Source: Leifsonia sp. ku-ls (GTDB lineage: Bacteria > Actinomycetota > Actinomycetes > Actinomycetales > Microbacteriaceae). From it: DNA of 64,000 nt. The position numbers and the translations under genes were made by a program. Below the pieces are notes generated by a model that saw only the letters and a list, made by a program, of their open reading frames with translations, did no database searches and was not told where the DNA came from. Positions 17,847 to 26,471 of the stretch are shown here, in pieces (the first letter of the stretch is position 1; every line of letters begins with the position of its first letter). The stretch is taken from assembly GCA_003367665.1 (NCBI GenBank), contig QKXI01000002.1, positions 124,001 through 188,000 of the forward strand, given 5' to 3'.

Positions 17847-18574
17847 GCGATCGCTCCTTTCGCCGGGTCGGCGGCGTCGGTGGGAGCGGTCTGGGCGTCC
17901 GTGGGGTGGGTGGTGTGGGGTTCCGCGGCGAGGTCGTCCGCGGGGTGAGTGGTGCGCCGGTCTGCTGCGGCGTCGTCCGCCGGGTGGGTGGTGTGGGGTT
18001 CCGCGGTGAGGTCGCCCGCGGGGTGGGTGGTGTGGGGTTCCGCGGCGAGATCCTCTGCCGGGTCGGCGGCACCCGGGTCACCCGGAGCGTCCTCCCCCCG
18101 GTCGGCCCCCGCGTCGCCACCTTCCGCGGCGCCGCCGGCCGCCGCGCCGGTGTCCGCGGCCGTTTTCGCCGGCATCCACGCCACGGTGAGCACGCCGCCG
18201 ACGCAGCTCAGCAGCATCCCGAGGAAGAAGCCGCCGAGGTTCACGCCGACCAGCGAGTAGACCGCGACCGCCAGGGCGATGACGCCGTAGAAGATGCGGT
18301 GCGCGGGCATCGCGATCACGAGCACGCCCAGCACCACCAGCAGGATCGGGATGATCGTCGCCTGCAGCCCCTCGATGCCGAGCTGCACGTGGATCTTGCC
18401 GATGTCGAGCTGGCCGGAGAAGAACAGCTCGACGCCGCCGAGCGCGGTGAGCAGCCCGCCCCAGAACGGGCGGCTCCGGCGCCAGGCGCGGAAGCGGGCG
18501 CGGGCGCCGGGTGCGGCGTCCGTCCCGTGCGCCTGGCGCGGCCGGGTGGCGTGCGCGGCCACGATCAGAAGCAT
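17843..18574 (-). CDS. DUF6114 membrane protein with C-terminal 13-residue repeats
   Basis: About 243 residues. A basic N terminus (RAWRRSRPFWGGLLTALGGV) leads into four predicted membrane helices (about residues 45-140), the DUF6114 core, and then a Cys/Gly-rich turn. The soluble tail carries four copies of a 13-residue unit of the type AEPHTTHPADDLA. The start is uncertain: ATG 18574 lies inside the end of the DUF6230 gene, and GTG 18562, just after that gene's stop, is equally possible. DUF6114 always travels with DUF6230 in Actinobacteria; the function is unknown. Confidence 0.8.
   Translation of the reverse strand: MLLIVAAHATRPRQAHGTDAAPGARARFRAWRRSRPFWGGLLTALGGVELFFSGQLDIGKIHVQLGIEGLQATIIPILLVVLGVLVIAMPAHRIFYGVIALAVAVYSLVGVNLGGFFLGMLLSCVGGVLTVAWMPAKTAADTGAAAGGAAEGGDAGADRGEDAPGDPGAADPAEDLAAEPHTTHPAGDLTAEPHTTHPADDAAADRRTTHPADDLAAEPHTTHPTDAQTAPTDAADPAKGAIA
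17904..18059. repeat. Four tandem 39-bp units inside the DUF6114 gene
   Basis: The sequence GGGTGGGTGGTGTGGGG or a variant recurs at 17904, 17943, 17982 and 18021, exactly 39 bases apart, with well conserved following bases. On the minus strand each unit encodes 13 residues (AEPHTTHPAGDLT and variants). A minisatellite of this type can change copy number by slippage without breaking the frame. Confidence 0.85.
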
Positions 18575-19161
18575 CCCTTCGAGCCGTCGGTGAGCTGCAC
18601 GTGCATGCCGCTGAGGGTGAAGACGGAGGCCTGGGTGCTCCACGCGGTCTGCTGCAGGTTCGTGATCGTCACGGTGTCCGAGTCCTGCGCGAAGTCGCCC
18701 GCCGCGCCCTTCGCCGTCGTGTTGACGGTGGAGGCGTCGACGCCGATGCGGATGTTGTGGAACTCGGAGTCGCCCTTGAGGTCGGTCATCCCGATCTGCA
18801 GGTCGGAGGCGGAGGCCGGGTTCCCGCCGCCGCCGGCGGTGATGAGCATGCCGACCTTGCCGAGCGGCGTGTCGGTGACGACCGCCTGGCAGAGGTCAGA
18901 GAGGGTGGCGGACTTGATGTTCGCGATGGCGACCTGGTGCTCCTTGCCCGCGGTGTCCGGGGCGACGCCCGCGTACTGCGAGAAGCCGGTGCCGTCGAGC
19001 TTCGACGCGCTGATCTGGAACTGGCTGCCGGAGACGGCGAACGACACGGGCACGGCACCCTGGGCGACGCCCGTCATGAGCACCGTGGAGACGATCGCGA
19101 CGGGGACGGCGGCGAGCACGATCCGTCCGGCGTGCGACCCGGCGAGCTTTCGGAACTTCAT
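18565..19161 (-). CDS. DUF6230 exported protein
   Basis: The 198-residue product starts at ATG 19161 behind AGGAGG. A signal or anchor helix at about residues 12-34 (GRIVLAAVPVAIVSTVLMTG) is followed by an all-beta extracellular domain (VSFAVSGSQFQISASKLDGT, EHQVAIANIKSATLSDLCQ, DTVTITNLQQTAWSTQASVF) ending LTDGSKGCF. It is the first gene of the operon DUF6230 - DUF6114 - second beta protein, downstream of a palindromic operator. Members are predicted surface proteins; the function is unknown. Confidence 0.82.
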   Translation of the reverse strand: MKFRKLAGSHAGRIVLAAVPVAIVSTVLMTGVAQGAVPVSFAVSGSQFQISASKLDGTGFSQYAGVAPDTAGKEHQVAIANIKSATLSDLCQAVVTDTPLGKVGMLITAGGGGNPASASDLQIGMTDLKGDSEFHNIRIGVDASTVNTTAKGAAGDFAQDSDTVTITNLQQTAWSTQASVFTLSGMHVQLTDGSKGCF

Positions 19162-19215
19162 CGATCCTCCTGTTCGGGGGACTTGACAGCGTCGTCGCAA
19201 TCAGGTCCAGGTGCG

Positions 19216-19245
19216 AGCTTAGACGTTATTGACCACCTGTCAATA
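19216..19245 (-). promoter_or_regulatory. Operator-overlapped promoter of the DUF6230 operon
   Basis: TATTGAC at 19227-19233 and GTCAATA at 19239-19245 form a perfect 7+5+7 palindrome. On the minus strand it covers a consensus -35 TTGACA (19243-19238) and part of a 16-base spacer to TAAGCT (19221-19216). The divergent TetR gene begins 48 bases away, so this is very likely its operator. Confidence 0.75.
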
Positions 19246-19293
19246 GTTGCGCCCGCACACCGTTCGCGAAGCGACGGCCGATAGTCTCGGGGG

Positions 19294-19881
19294 ATGGAGA
19301 ACGACCGGCGGACGCGGTTGACGCCGGACGAGCGGCGGGCGCAGCTCGTCGCGCTCGGCGTGGCCTTCCTCGCCGACAACCCGCTGGACCAGCTGACGAT
19401 CGAGGACCTGTCGGCCCGCGCCGGCGTCTCCCGCGGCCTCCTGTTCCACTACTTCGGGTCGAAGCAGGGGCTGCATCGGGAGGTGGTTCGCACCGCGCGC
19501 GACGCCATGCTGCACGCGACCGAGCCGGTCGCCGGGCTGGCGCCGCTCGAACGCCTGCACGACACGCTGGAGCGGATCGTCGCGTTCGTCCGCGAGCACA
19601 GCGGCACGTTCTACTCGCTGGTGCGCGGTGTCGCGTCCGGGGACACGGAGGTGCGCCAGGTCGTCGAGGAGGCGCGCGGCGAGCAGGCGGAGCGGGTGGT
19701 GGCGGTGTTCCTGGAGCTCGGCGCGGCGGACACGCCGATGCTGCGGATCGCCCTGCGGTCGTGGATCGCGTTCGCCGAGGAGGCGCTCGTCGAGAGCGCG
19801 ATCGGGACCGACCTGCCGTCGGGCGAGATCGTCGGGTTCCTGGAACGCAGCGCGCGCGGCGTGGTCGCCGCGCTGGGCTAG
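19294..19881 (+). CDS. TetR-family repressor
   Basis: This 195-residue TetR protein has an N-terminal HTH at about residues 27-62 (LTIEDLSARAGVSRGLLFHY, FGSKQGLHREVVR) and an all-helical ligand domain. It is divergent from the DUF6230 operon across a promoter that contains a perfect palindrome, so autoregulation and control of that operon are expected. TAGTCT six bases before ATG 19294 suggests a leaderless mRNA. Its stop overlaps the stop of the next, convergent gene by four bases. Confidence 0.9.
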   Translation: MENDRRTRLTPDERRAQLVALGVAFLADNPLDQLTIEDLSARAGVSRGLLFHYFGSKQGLHREVVRTARDAMLHATEPVAGLAPLERLHDTLERIVAFVREHSGTFYSLVRGVASGDTEVRQVVEEARGEQAERVVAVFLELGAADTPMLRIALRSWIAFAEEALVESAIGTDLPSGEIVGFLERSARGVVAALG

Positions 19882-20201
19882 ATGCCCTCTTCCTCGACGT
19901 CCTCTTCGGTCAGCACGCCGTCGTCGTCCGTGTCGTCGCCGTGCTCGTCGTACACCGGCTCGGCCTCGCGGGACTGACCGCCGGTCGGTCCGTTGTTGCC
20001 GTCGCCCGGGCCGGGCCAGATCGTCTCGCCGGCGACCGCGTCGTTGGTCACCAGCTCGTCGGCGAAGTCGGCCTCGGCCTCCGGGTCGTTCAGTGCGTAG
20101 TCGACGTCGCCGTCGGCCGGGTCCGCCCAACCGGGGGTCTCGCCGGCGTCTGTCTCTCCGACCTCGACGCCCTCGACGCCGTCCTCCGGAATCCGCTCCA
20201 T
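19878..20201 (-). CDS. Acidic hypothetical protein
   Basis: From ATG 20201 (behind GAGGGAGG) this is a 107-residue, highly acidic protein (MERIPEDGVEGVEVGETDAG, later EHGDDTDDDGVLTEEDVEEE). It contains no membrane segment or known domain and is probably largely disordered. Similar short acidic proteins occur in Microbacteriaceae without known function. It overlaps the TetR gene end to end by four bases. Confidence 0.65.
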   Translation of the reverse strand: MERIPEDGVEGVEVGETDAGETPGWADPADGDVDYALNDPEAEADFADELVTNDAVAGETIWPGPGDGNNGPTGGQSREAEPVYDEHGDDTDDDGVLTEEDVEEEGI

Positions 20202-20250
20202 GCGCAGCCTCCCTCTCGTCTCCCCACGCACCCTACCCCCGCCGCCAACG

Positions 20251-20315
20251 CCGACAGCTCCGGAGTTTTTCGAGCGAATCGCGGCGATTCGGTCGAAAAA
20301 GTCCGGAGCTGTCGG
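20251..20315. repeat. 65-base near-perfect palindrome between two minus-strand genes
   Basis: The arms begin CCGACAGCTCCGGA and end TCCGGAGCTGTCGG. Inside are TTTTTCGA/TCGAAAAA and GAATCGC/CGATTC, so nearly the whole 65 bases fold into one stem with only a few mismatches. It begins about 13 bases after the stop of the DsbA-like gene. It may act as a transcription terminator, but its length and internal A/T blocks are unusual. Confidence 0.75.
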
Positions 20316-20328
20316 CTGGAGCGGTGGG

Positions 20329-21237
20329 TCAGTTGGAGGTGGGGAAGGTGATGGTCTTGCCGGAGCCGGCGTCCTTGACCGCGGCGTCCTTGAAGGCGGC
20401 GAACTGCGTGGCGTTGGTGAAGCCGCCCTGGTAGCGCTCGCCGTTCACGAACACGGTCGGGGTGCCGAAGCCGCCGGTCGTGGGGTTCTTCAACTGCGCG
20501 TTCTTCGTCGCGTCGGAGGTCATGTTGGTCACGAAGTCGGCGAAGGTCTGCTTGTTCACGCAGTCCGTGACGGCCTTCGACTCCACGCCGGCGTCCTTGA
20601 AGATCGAGAGGATCTCGGAGTTGCTCAGCCCGGTTCCGGTCTGCTCGTCCGGCTGCTTGGCGAACAGCGCGGAGTTGATGTCCCAGAACTTGTCCGGCTG
20701 CGAGTTCGCCACGCACGAGGCGGCGGCCGCCGCCCGGGTCGAGTACTGCTGGTTCTGCGTGCTGTCGAGGATCGCGACCGGGTGGATCTCGAGCGTCGCC
20801 GACCCGTCGCTCAGCCACTGCTTGATCTGGTCGTCGTTGGTGGTCTCGAACTGGTCGCAGTAGGGGCACTGGTAGTCGAGCCAGATCTGGATGTGAGCGG
20901 TCTTGCCGTCGAGTTCCATCTTGGTCGGCGTCGGCTGCGCGCCGCTCTTGATGGCCGGGGTGGTGACGGCCTTGTCCGGCGCGGTGAGCAGGATGCCGCC
21001 GCTCGCCATGTTCTTCGGGTTGGCCGTCGCGCCGCCTCCGGTGCCGACGGTCGTGAAGATGACGACGCCGATGATCGCGAGCACCGCGATCACGCCGACG
21101 ATGACGGAGCTCTGAACGATGACCTTGCGCCGTTTCGCCTTCTTGGCGGCTTCTTCGCGCATCCTCCTGGCGGTCTCGCGCGCCTCCTCGCGGCGGTCGC
21201 GTTTGGTCGGACCTGTCGATCCCCTGCCAGTTGCCAT
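20329..21237 (-). CDS. DsbA-family membrane-anchored thiol oxidoreductase
   Basis: This 302-residue protein has a basic cytoplasmic N terminus (REEARETARRMREEAAKKAK), one membrane helix at about 39-62, and an extracytoplasmic thioredoxin-like domain with active site CPYC at 124-127 (WLDYQCPYCDQFE). A cis-Pro loop GTPTVFVNG lies near residue 257 and a second Cys pair in VANSQ and VTDCVNK regions. Actinobacterial relatives form disulfides in exported proteins with a VKOR partner. No VKOR gene is in this window. Confidence 0.88.
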   Translation of the reverse strand: MATGRGSTGPTKRDRREEARETARRMREEAAKKAKRRKVIVQSSVIVGVIAVLAIIGVVIFTTVGTGGGATANPKNMASGGILLTAPDKAVTTPAIKSGAQPTPTKMELDGKTAHIQIWLDYQCPYCDQFETTNDDQIKQWLSDGSATLEIHPVAILDSTQNQQYSTRAAAAASCVANSQPDKFWDINSALFAKQPDEQTGTGLSNSEILSIFKDAGVESKAVTDCVNKQTFADFVTNMTSDATKNAQLKNPTTGGFGTPTVFVNGERYQGGFTNATQFAAFKDAAVKDAGSGKTITFPTSN

Positions 21238-21391
21238 TCAGCTCATCCCATCGAACAGTGGACAGTTCTCCCACGATCGTAGGGGGGATTTGCTTTGAAC
21301 CCGCTGTGCCAGCGGCCCGGGCCCCGTTCGCGAGATATCCGAGCAGTGCTCAGTTCCCTAGCATCCTTCTGACGGCGAGAGGGGCGGAAGC

Positions 21392-22030
<639 letters not shown>

Positions 22031-22032
22031 TC

Positions 22033-23478
22033 CTACTCGGCGGCCGCGGGCGCGCGGCCGAGCTCCACGTCCTCCACGTGCGACCGCGGCATCGCGAGCC
22101 CGGCCACGATGGTGAGCACGGCCGCGACCGCCACCGCCAGGAACACCGCCGTGGAGGCCGCCCGGATGGTGGCCGCGTGGTGCGCGCCTCCCGCCGACGA
22201 GCCGATGATGGCGTTGGCGATCGCGCCGAACACGGCGACGCCGACCGCGCTGCCGATCGACCGCGCGAACATGTTGCTCCCGGTGACCACGCCGCGCTCG
22301 TTCCAGGGCACGCTCGACTGGGCGGCGATGAGCGTCGGCGTGGCGATGAGTCCCATGCCGAGCCCGACCACGAAGCAGCTGACCGCCACGAACAGCACCG
22401 ACGGCGTGAGCGAGGTCAGGGCGAGGGCGCTCGCGCCGACGATGGCGATGCCGGTCCCGAGCAGCGCCGTGTTGCGGAAGCCGATGCGCAGGTAGAAGCG
22501 GCCGGAGAGGCTGGCCGCGATCGGCCAGCCCAGGGTCAGCGCCGCCACGGCGAGGCCGGAGACGATCGGCGCGACCCCGATCGTCCCCTCCAGGTAGGTG
22601 GGCACGTACGAGGTGAGGCCGATCAGGATGGCGCCGACGCCGAGCGAGATGAGCGTCGTCGTGACCAGCAGCCGCCGGGAGAACACCCACAGCGGCAGCA
22701 CCGGCTCCGCGGCCCTCCGCTCCACCAGCACGAACGCGACAAGCAGCACGCCGCCGACGGCGAACGAGCCGATGCTCCACACCGAGTCCCAGGCCCACGC
22801 CTGGCCGCCCTCGAGCACCGCGAGGATGAGGAGGGTCATGCCGCCGGTGAGCAGCGCGGCCCCCGCGTAGTCGATGCGGTGCCGGCGGCGCTCGATGCTC
22901 TCGTGGAAGGTGCGGATCAGCATCCATGCCGCCAGGACGCAGAGCGGCACGTTGACGAAGAAGATCCAGCGCCACGACAGGAACTGCGAGAAGACGCCGC
23001 CGAGCGTCGGGCCGACGACGGAGGAGATCGCCCACACGCTGGCCAGGTAGCCCTGGGTCTTGGCGCGCTCGGCGACGGTGTAGATGTCGCCGGCGATGGT
23101 CATGGACATCGGCTGGATGGCGCCGGCGCCGAGTCCCTGCAGCGCACGGAACGCGATCAGCGCCGGCATGCTCCAGGCGAACCCGCACAGCACGGAGCCG
23201 ACGAGGAAGAGCGCGATGCCGATGAGCACGATCGGCTTGCGGCCGACGGTGTCGGACAGCTTGGCGTACACCGGCACGGACACCGCCTGCGCGAGCAGGT
23301 AGACCGAGAACAGCCACGGGAACTGGGCGAAGCCGCCGAGGTCCTGGACGATCGAGGGGACCGCCGTCGCGAGGATGGTGGAGTCGATCGCCACCAGCCC
23401 GGTCGTCAGCATGAGGGCGATCAGGATGGGGCCGCGCTCCGATCGGAAGCCGACGCTCGCTCGGGTGGGTTCGTTCAT
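22033..23478 (-). CDS. MFS drug exporter, DHA2 (14-TMS) family
   Basis: The 481-residue transporter begins MNEPTRASVGFRSERGP and has 14 predicted helices, motif A YAKLSDTVGRKPIVLIG, LQGLGAGAIQPMSMTIAGDI and motif C SSVVGPTLGGVFSQFLSWRW. These place it with EmrB/MdtD-type DHA2 exporters. ATG 23478 is the best start, though ATG 23511 is possible. It is divergent from an ArsR-like regulator with a GTGAAAGA inverted repeat between them. Confidence 0.88.
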   Translation of the reverse strand: MNEPTRASVGFRSERGPILIALMLTTGLVAIDSTILATAVPSIVQDLGGFAQFPWLFSVYLLAQAVSVPVYAKLSDTVGRKPIVLIGIALFLVGSVLCGFAWSMPALIAFRALQGLGAGAIQPMSMTIAGDIYTVAERAKTQGYLASVWAISSVVGPTLGGVFSQFLSWRWIFFVNVPLCVLAAWMLIRTFHESIERRRHRIDYAGAALLTGGMTLLILAVLEGGQAWAWDSVWSIGSFAVGGVLLVAFVLVERRAAEPVLPLWVFSRRLLVTTTLISLGVGAILIGLTSYVPTYLEGTIGVAPIVSGLAVAALTLGWPIAASLSGRFYLRIGFRNTALLGTGIAIVGASALALTSLTPSVLFVAVSCFVVGLGMGLIATPTLIAAQSSVPWNERGVVTGSNMFARSIGSAVGVAVFGAIANAIIGSSAGGAHHAATIRAASTAVFLAVAVAAVLTIVAGLAMPRSHVEDVELGRAPAAAE

Positions 23479-23522
23479 ATCCAGCAACAAGTCTGCGCGC
23501 TCGGCAGGCATTCCCGCTTGAC

Positions 23523-23564
23523 GTGAAAGAGAGTGCGGGCGACAATCTGAAACATGTCTTTCAC
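23523..23564. promoter_or_regulatory. Inverted repeat GTGAAAGA...TCTTTCAC in the divergent MFS/regulator region
   Basis: GTGAAAGA at 23523-23530 and TCTTTCAC at 23557-23564 are perfect 8-base inverted copies 26 bases apart. The second copy covers codons 2-4 of the regulator gene. Autoregulation by the ArsR-like protein would explain the placement, but the wide spacing makes it a weak operator candidate. Confidence 0.35.
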
Positions 23565-24189
23565 ATCGGGCAGGCCCGAGCGCCGCACCACGGTCACCGA
23601 CCCGCGCGCGCTGCGCGCCCTCGCCCATCCGCTCCGGCTCGCGCTGCTCGACCACCTCATGTCGTTCGGCCCGCGCACCGCGAGCGAATGCGCGGCGGTC
23701 GTCGGGTCGACGCCGTCCAACTGCAGCTACCACCTGCGCGCACTGGCCAAGGTGGGGCTGGTGGAGGCGGTGGACGCCGAGGACGGCCGCGAGCGCCCCT
23801 GGCGGTCGGTGTCGACCGGGCTCACCTTCGGGCGGTCGGAGGACCCGGAGTTCGCGATCGGCTCCGACACCGTCGAGCGTGCGCTGGCCGACCGGCAGGT
23901 CGACGACGAGGCCGCCCTCGTCCACCGCGCCATCGCCCAGCGCGACGCGCAGCCGGTGGAGTGGCGGGAGGCGAGCATGCTGTTCGGGTACGCGCTCCGG
24001 CTCACGCCGGCCGAGCTGCGCGAGCTGGGGGAGCGGCTGGACGCCCTCATCCGCCCCTACATCGCCCTCACCCGGGAGGACGCACCGGTCGGGAGCGACG
24101 TCGTCGCGCTGCACCTGAACGCCTTCCGGCACCCCGACGCCGACGCGGCGGCGCGCGCGACGGCGGCGACCGAGGGAGACCTCCCGTGA
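23554..24189 (+). CDS. ArsR-like helix-turn-helix regulator
   Basis: This 211-residue winged-helix protein reads DPRALRALAHPLRLALLDHL, RTASECAAVVGSTPSNCSYH and LRALAKVGLVEAVD, the HTH_20/ArsR pattern. A longer C-terminal helical domain is common in actinobacterial regulators next to MFS genes. Its TGA overlaps the GTG start of the following exporter gene, so the two are co-translated. It probably controls that exporter and possibly the divergent one. Confidence 0.88.
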   Translation: MSFTSGRPERRTTVTDPRALRALAHPLRLALLDHLMSFGPRTASECAAVVGSTPSNCSYHLRALAKVGLVEAVDAEDGRERPWRSVSTGLTFGRSEDPEFAIGSDTVERALADRQVDDEAALVHRAIAQRDAQPVEWREASMLFGYALRLTPAELRELGERLDALIRPYIALTREDAPVGSDVVALHLNAFRHPDADAAARATAATEGDLP

Positions 24190-25448
24190 CCACCGCCCCC
24201 GCCCCCTCCGCGCCGCCCACGCGCTCGCGGTCCCCGCTGTTCCGCCGTGACTTCGCCCTGATCTGGACCGCGGGCCTCGTCTCCGACACCGGCGACTGGC
24301 TGCTGATGATCGCGCTGCCGCTGTTCGCCCTCTCCGCGACCGGCTCGGCCCTCGGCGCCTCCACCGTGTTCCTGGTGGAGCTGGTGCCGATGCTGCTCCT
24401 CGGCAGCTTCCTCGGCGTCCTCGTCGACCGCTGGGACCACCGCAGGACCATCGTCGTCGTCGCGCTGCTGCAGGGCGTCCTGCTGCTCCCGCTGCTGCTG
24501 GCGTCGGCCGAGACCATGGGCATCGTCTACGCCGTCGCGGCGGTGGAGGCGGTGCTCGGCGCGATCATCAACCCGGCCAGGCAGGCGATGATCCCGCAGC
24601 TGGTCGGTCCCGACCAGCTCGCCCGCGGCAACGCGCTCGTCGCCGTGAGCGACAGTCTCGCCCGGCTGATCGGCTCGCCGCTCGGCGGTCTCGCGTTCGC
24701 CCTGTGGGGGTTGCCGGGCGTCGTCATCGCCGACGCCGCGACCTACCTCGTCACGGCCGTGCTCGTCGCCCTCAGCCGGCCGCATCCGCCCGTCGAGCAC
24801 GACGACGCGGAGCAGCCGGTGGCCGCCGAGCGCCGCATCCTGCGCGAGTGGGGCGAGGGTCTCGCGCTCATCGCCCGCTCGGCGACGCTGCGCGTGCTCG
24901 CGCTCATCGCCGCGCTCGGCGGGGTGGCGCAGGGCCTCTTCCTCGTCCTGTTCCTGGTCTACGTCACGCAGAACCTCGGCGCGGGGGACACCGGCGCCGG
25001 CATCATCCGCGGCGTCCAGGCGATCGGGGGCGTGCTCGGCGGCCTCGTGACCGGCTGGCTCGCGCGCCGGCTCGGCCCGCGCTCGCTCGTGGGCGGCGGC
25101 TACCTGGTGTTCGGGATGCTCTCCCTGATCACCTGGAACCTCGCCCCGTTCACCACCGCGCTCTGGGTCTACGCCGGCCTGTTCATCGGAATGGGCCTCC
25201 CGGCGGTCACCACGGCGACCGGCGAGATCACACTGGTCCAGACGACGGTCCCTCCACGCGCGCTCGGCCGCGTCATCGCCGCGATGACCACCGTGGACGG
25301 CGCCGCGCAGGGCCTCGGGCTGCTGCTCGGCGGCCTGCTCGCCGACCGGGGGGACATCGTCCCGGTGCTCGACGTGCAGGCGTCGCTCTACCTGCTCTGC
25401 GGCGTGATCGGGCTGGTCGCGCTGCGGGGTCAGAAGCGTCTTCCATAA
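24186..25448 (+). CDS. MFS transporter (12-TMS, DHA3/macrolide-type)
   Basis: The 420-residue protein has about 12 helices and the DHA3 pattern: LIWTAGLVSDTGDWLLMIAL, FLGVLVDRWDHRRTIVVVAL and NPARQAMIPQLVGPDQLARG. This is the group of macrolide and enterobactin exporters with an N-terminal FRRDFALIW start. The GTG at 24186 overlaps the stop of the ArsR-like gene (GTGA). Export of a drug or secondary metabolite is likely; the substrate is unknown. Confidence 0.86.
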   Translation: MTTAPAPSAPPTRSRSPLFRRDFALIWTAGLVSDTGDWLLMIALPLFALSATGSALGASTVFLVELVPMLLLGSFLGVLVDRWDHRRTIVVVALLQGVLLLPLLLASAETMGIVYAVAAVEAVLGAIINPARQAMIPQLVGPDQLARGNALVAVSDSLARLIGSPLGGLAFALWGLPGVVIADAATYLVTAVLVALSRPHPPVEHDDAEQPVAAERRILREWGEGLALIARSATLRVLALIAALGGVAQGLFLVLFLVYVTQNLGAGDTGAGIIRGVQAIGGVLGGLVTGWLARRLGPRSLVGGGYLVFGMLSLITWNLAPFTTALWVYAGLFIGMGLPAVTTATGEITLVQTTVPPRALGRVIAAMTTVDGAAQGLGLLLGGLLADRGDIVPVLDVQASLYLLCGVIGLVALRGQKRLP

Positions 25449-25501
25449 CCGGGCGCCGGGACAGTAGGGTGGCGCCACCGAGGTCTCCCCGGAGGTGAGT
25501 G

Positions 25502-26002
25502 ATGACGTTCCGCATCCCGCTGGTCCGCCGTACGCCGGTGAGGCGCACGGCCATCGCCCTGGTGCTCGCCGGGTCCGCCTTCACCGGCCTCACCGCGTGC
25601 ACGCTATGGGCGCCGCAGGACACCCTCTACATCGAGGAGGCGAGCGTCGGGCCGAGCGCTACCGTGGGCGACGTCTTCGTCGGCAACGCGGTGCTGGTCA
25701 GCGGCGAGGGGGACACCGCCAACCTCGTGGCGACCCTCGTCAACGAGGGCGGCGCCACCCAGCACGTGCAGATCGCGCCCGAGGGCGGCCAGACGATCTC
25801 TGTGACGCTGAAGCCGCGCCAGACCAAGCAGCTGGGCGACCCGCCGAACGAGCTGTCGCAGGTGACGGGCCTGGACGCGAAGCCTGGCGCGCTCACGACG
25901 GTCAGCGTGACCAGCGGAGGCAACACGGTCGGCCTCCAGGTGCCGGTCGTGACCGGCTCGCTGCAGCCGTACGGCACCCTCACGCCGTCGCCGAGCTCCT
26001 GA
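25502..26002 (+). CDS. Putative lipoprotein
   Basis: This 166-residue protein has a signal peptide and lipobox (ALVLAGSAFTGLTAC, Cys near residue 33) and a beta-rich domain (VFVGNAVLVSGEGDTANLVA, GGQTISVTLKPRQTKQLG, LTTVSVTSGGNTVGLQVPVV). It resembles the small exported lipoproteins found next to copper or cell-envelope genes in Actinobacteria, but I assign no function. ATG 25502 follows GGAGGTGA; a GTG one codon earlier is also possible. Confidence 0.7.
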   Translation: MTFRIPLVRRTPVRRTAIALVLAGSAFTGLTACTLWAPQDTLYIEEASVGPSATVGDVFVGNAVLVSGEGDTANLVATLVNEGGATQHVQIAPEGGQTISVTLKPRQTKQLGDPPNELSQVTGLDAKPGALTTVSVTSGGNTVGLQVPVVTGSLQPYGTLTPSPSS

Positions 26003-26026
26003 GCGGACCCCGCCGCCGCGCACTCT

Positions 26027-26398
26027 TCATGCCGGATCCTCGCGGCCGTGGACCCATCGCAGCCATTTGTCGTCCACTTCGGACACGAGGTCGACGTCGA
26101 AGCGCTGTGCGATCAGGAGGACATGGGCGAGAACATCGGCCAGCTCGGCACGGAAGTCCTCTTCCCGCTCCGCCTCGCAGCGGCCCTTGTCGCGTGCTCG
26201 GCCGGTACGCGCGAGATAGGCCTGGGTGAGTTCACCCACTTCTTCTGTCAGCTTGAGCATCAGCCAGTCGTCGGTGCGGTCGATCCCGTTCTGCCGGGCA
26301 TAGACCGTCGAGACGGACTCCACTTCGGCTTGCAAGCTCAAGACATCCACCTCTGAAGCATTCCAACGACCACCGACATGACGTTCGTATGCCGACAT
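26027..26398 (-). CDS. MazG-like nucleotide pyrophosphohydrolase
   Basis: This roughly 123-residue all-helical protein has the MazG-like motif WLMLKLTEEVGELTQAYLA with the metal-binding EExxE pattern, a second DFRAELADVLAHVLLIAQRF, and a C-terminal KWLRW helix. Such enzymes hydrolyse non-canonical or surplus (d)NTPs to monophosphates. The start is uncertain: ATG 26398 lacks a clear ribosome site, while a TTG at 26341 has AGAGG eight bases upstream and would give a 104-residue protein closer to homologs. Confidence 0.75.
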   Translation of the reverse strand: MSAYERHVGGRWNASEVDVLSLQAEVESVSTVYARQNGIDRTDDWLMLKLTEEVGELTQAYLARTGRARDKGRCEAEREEDFRAELADVLAHVLLIAQRFDVDLVSEVDDKWLRWVHGREDPA

Positions 26399-26471
26399 TG
26401 CGCACGTGATATTGCCGCGAAACCCGCCAGGAATCCCGGCGATTCCGCGGAAGTGAACGTAGGGTGTCCGT

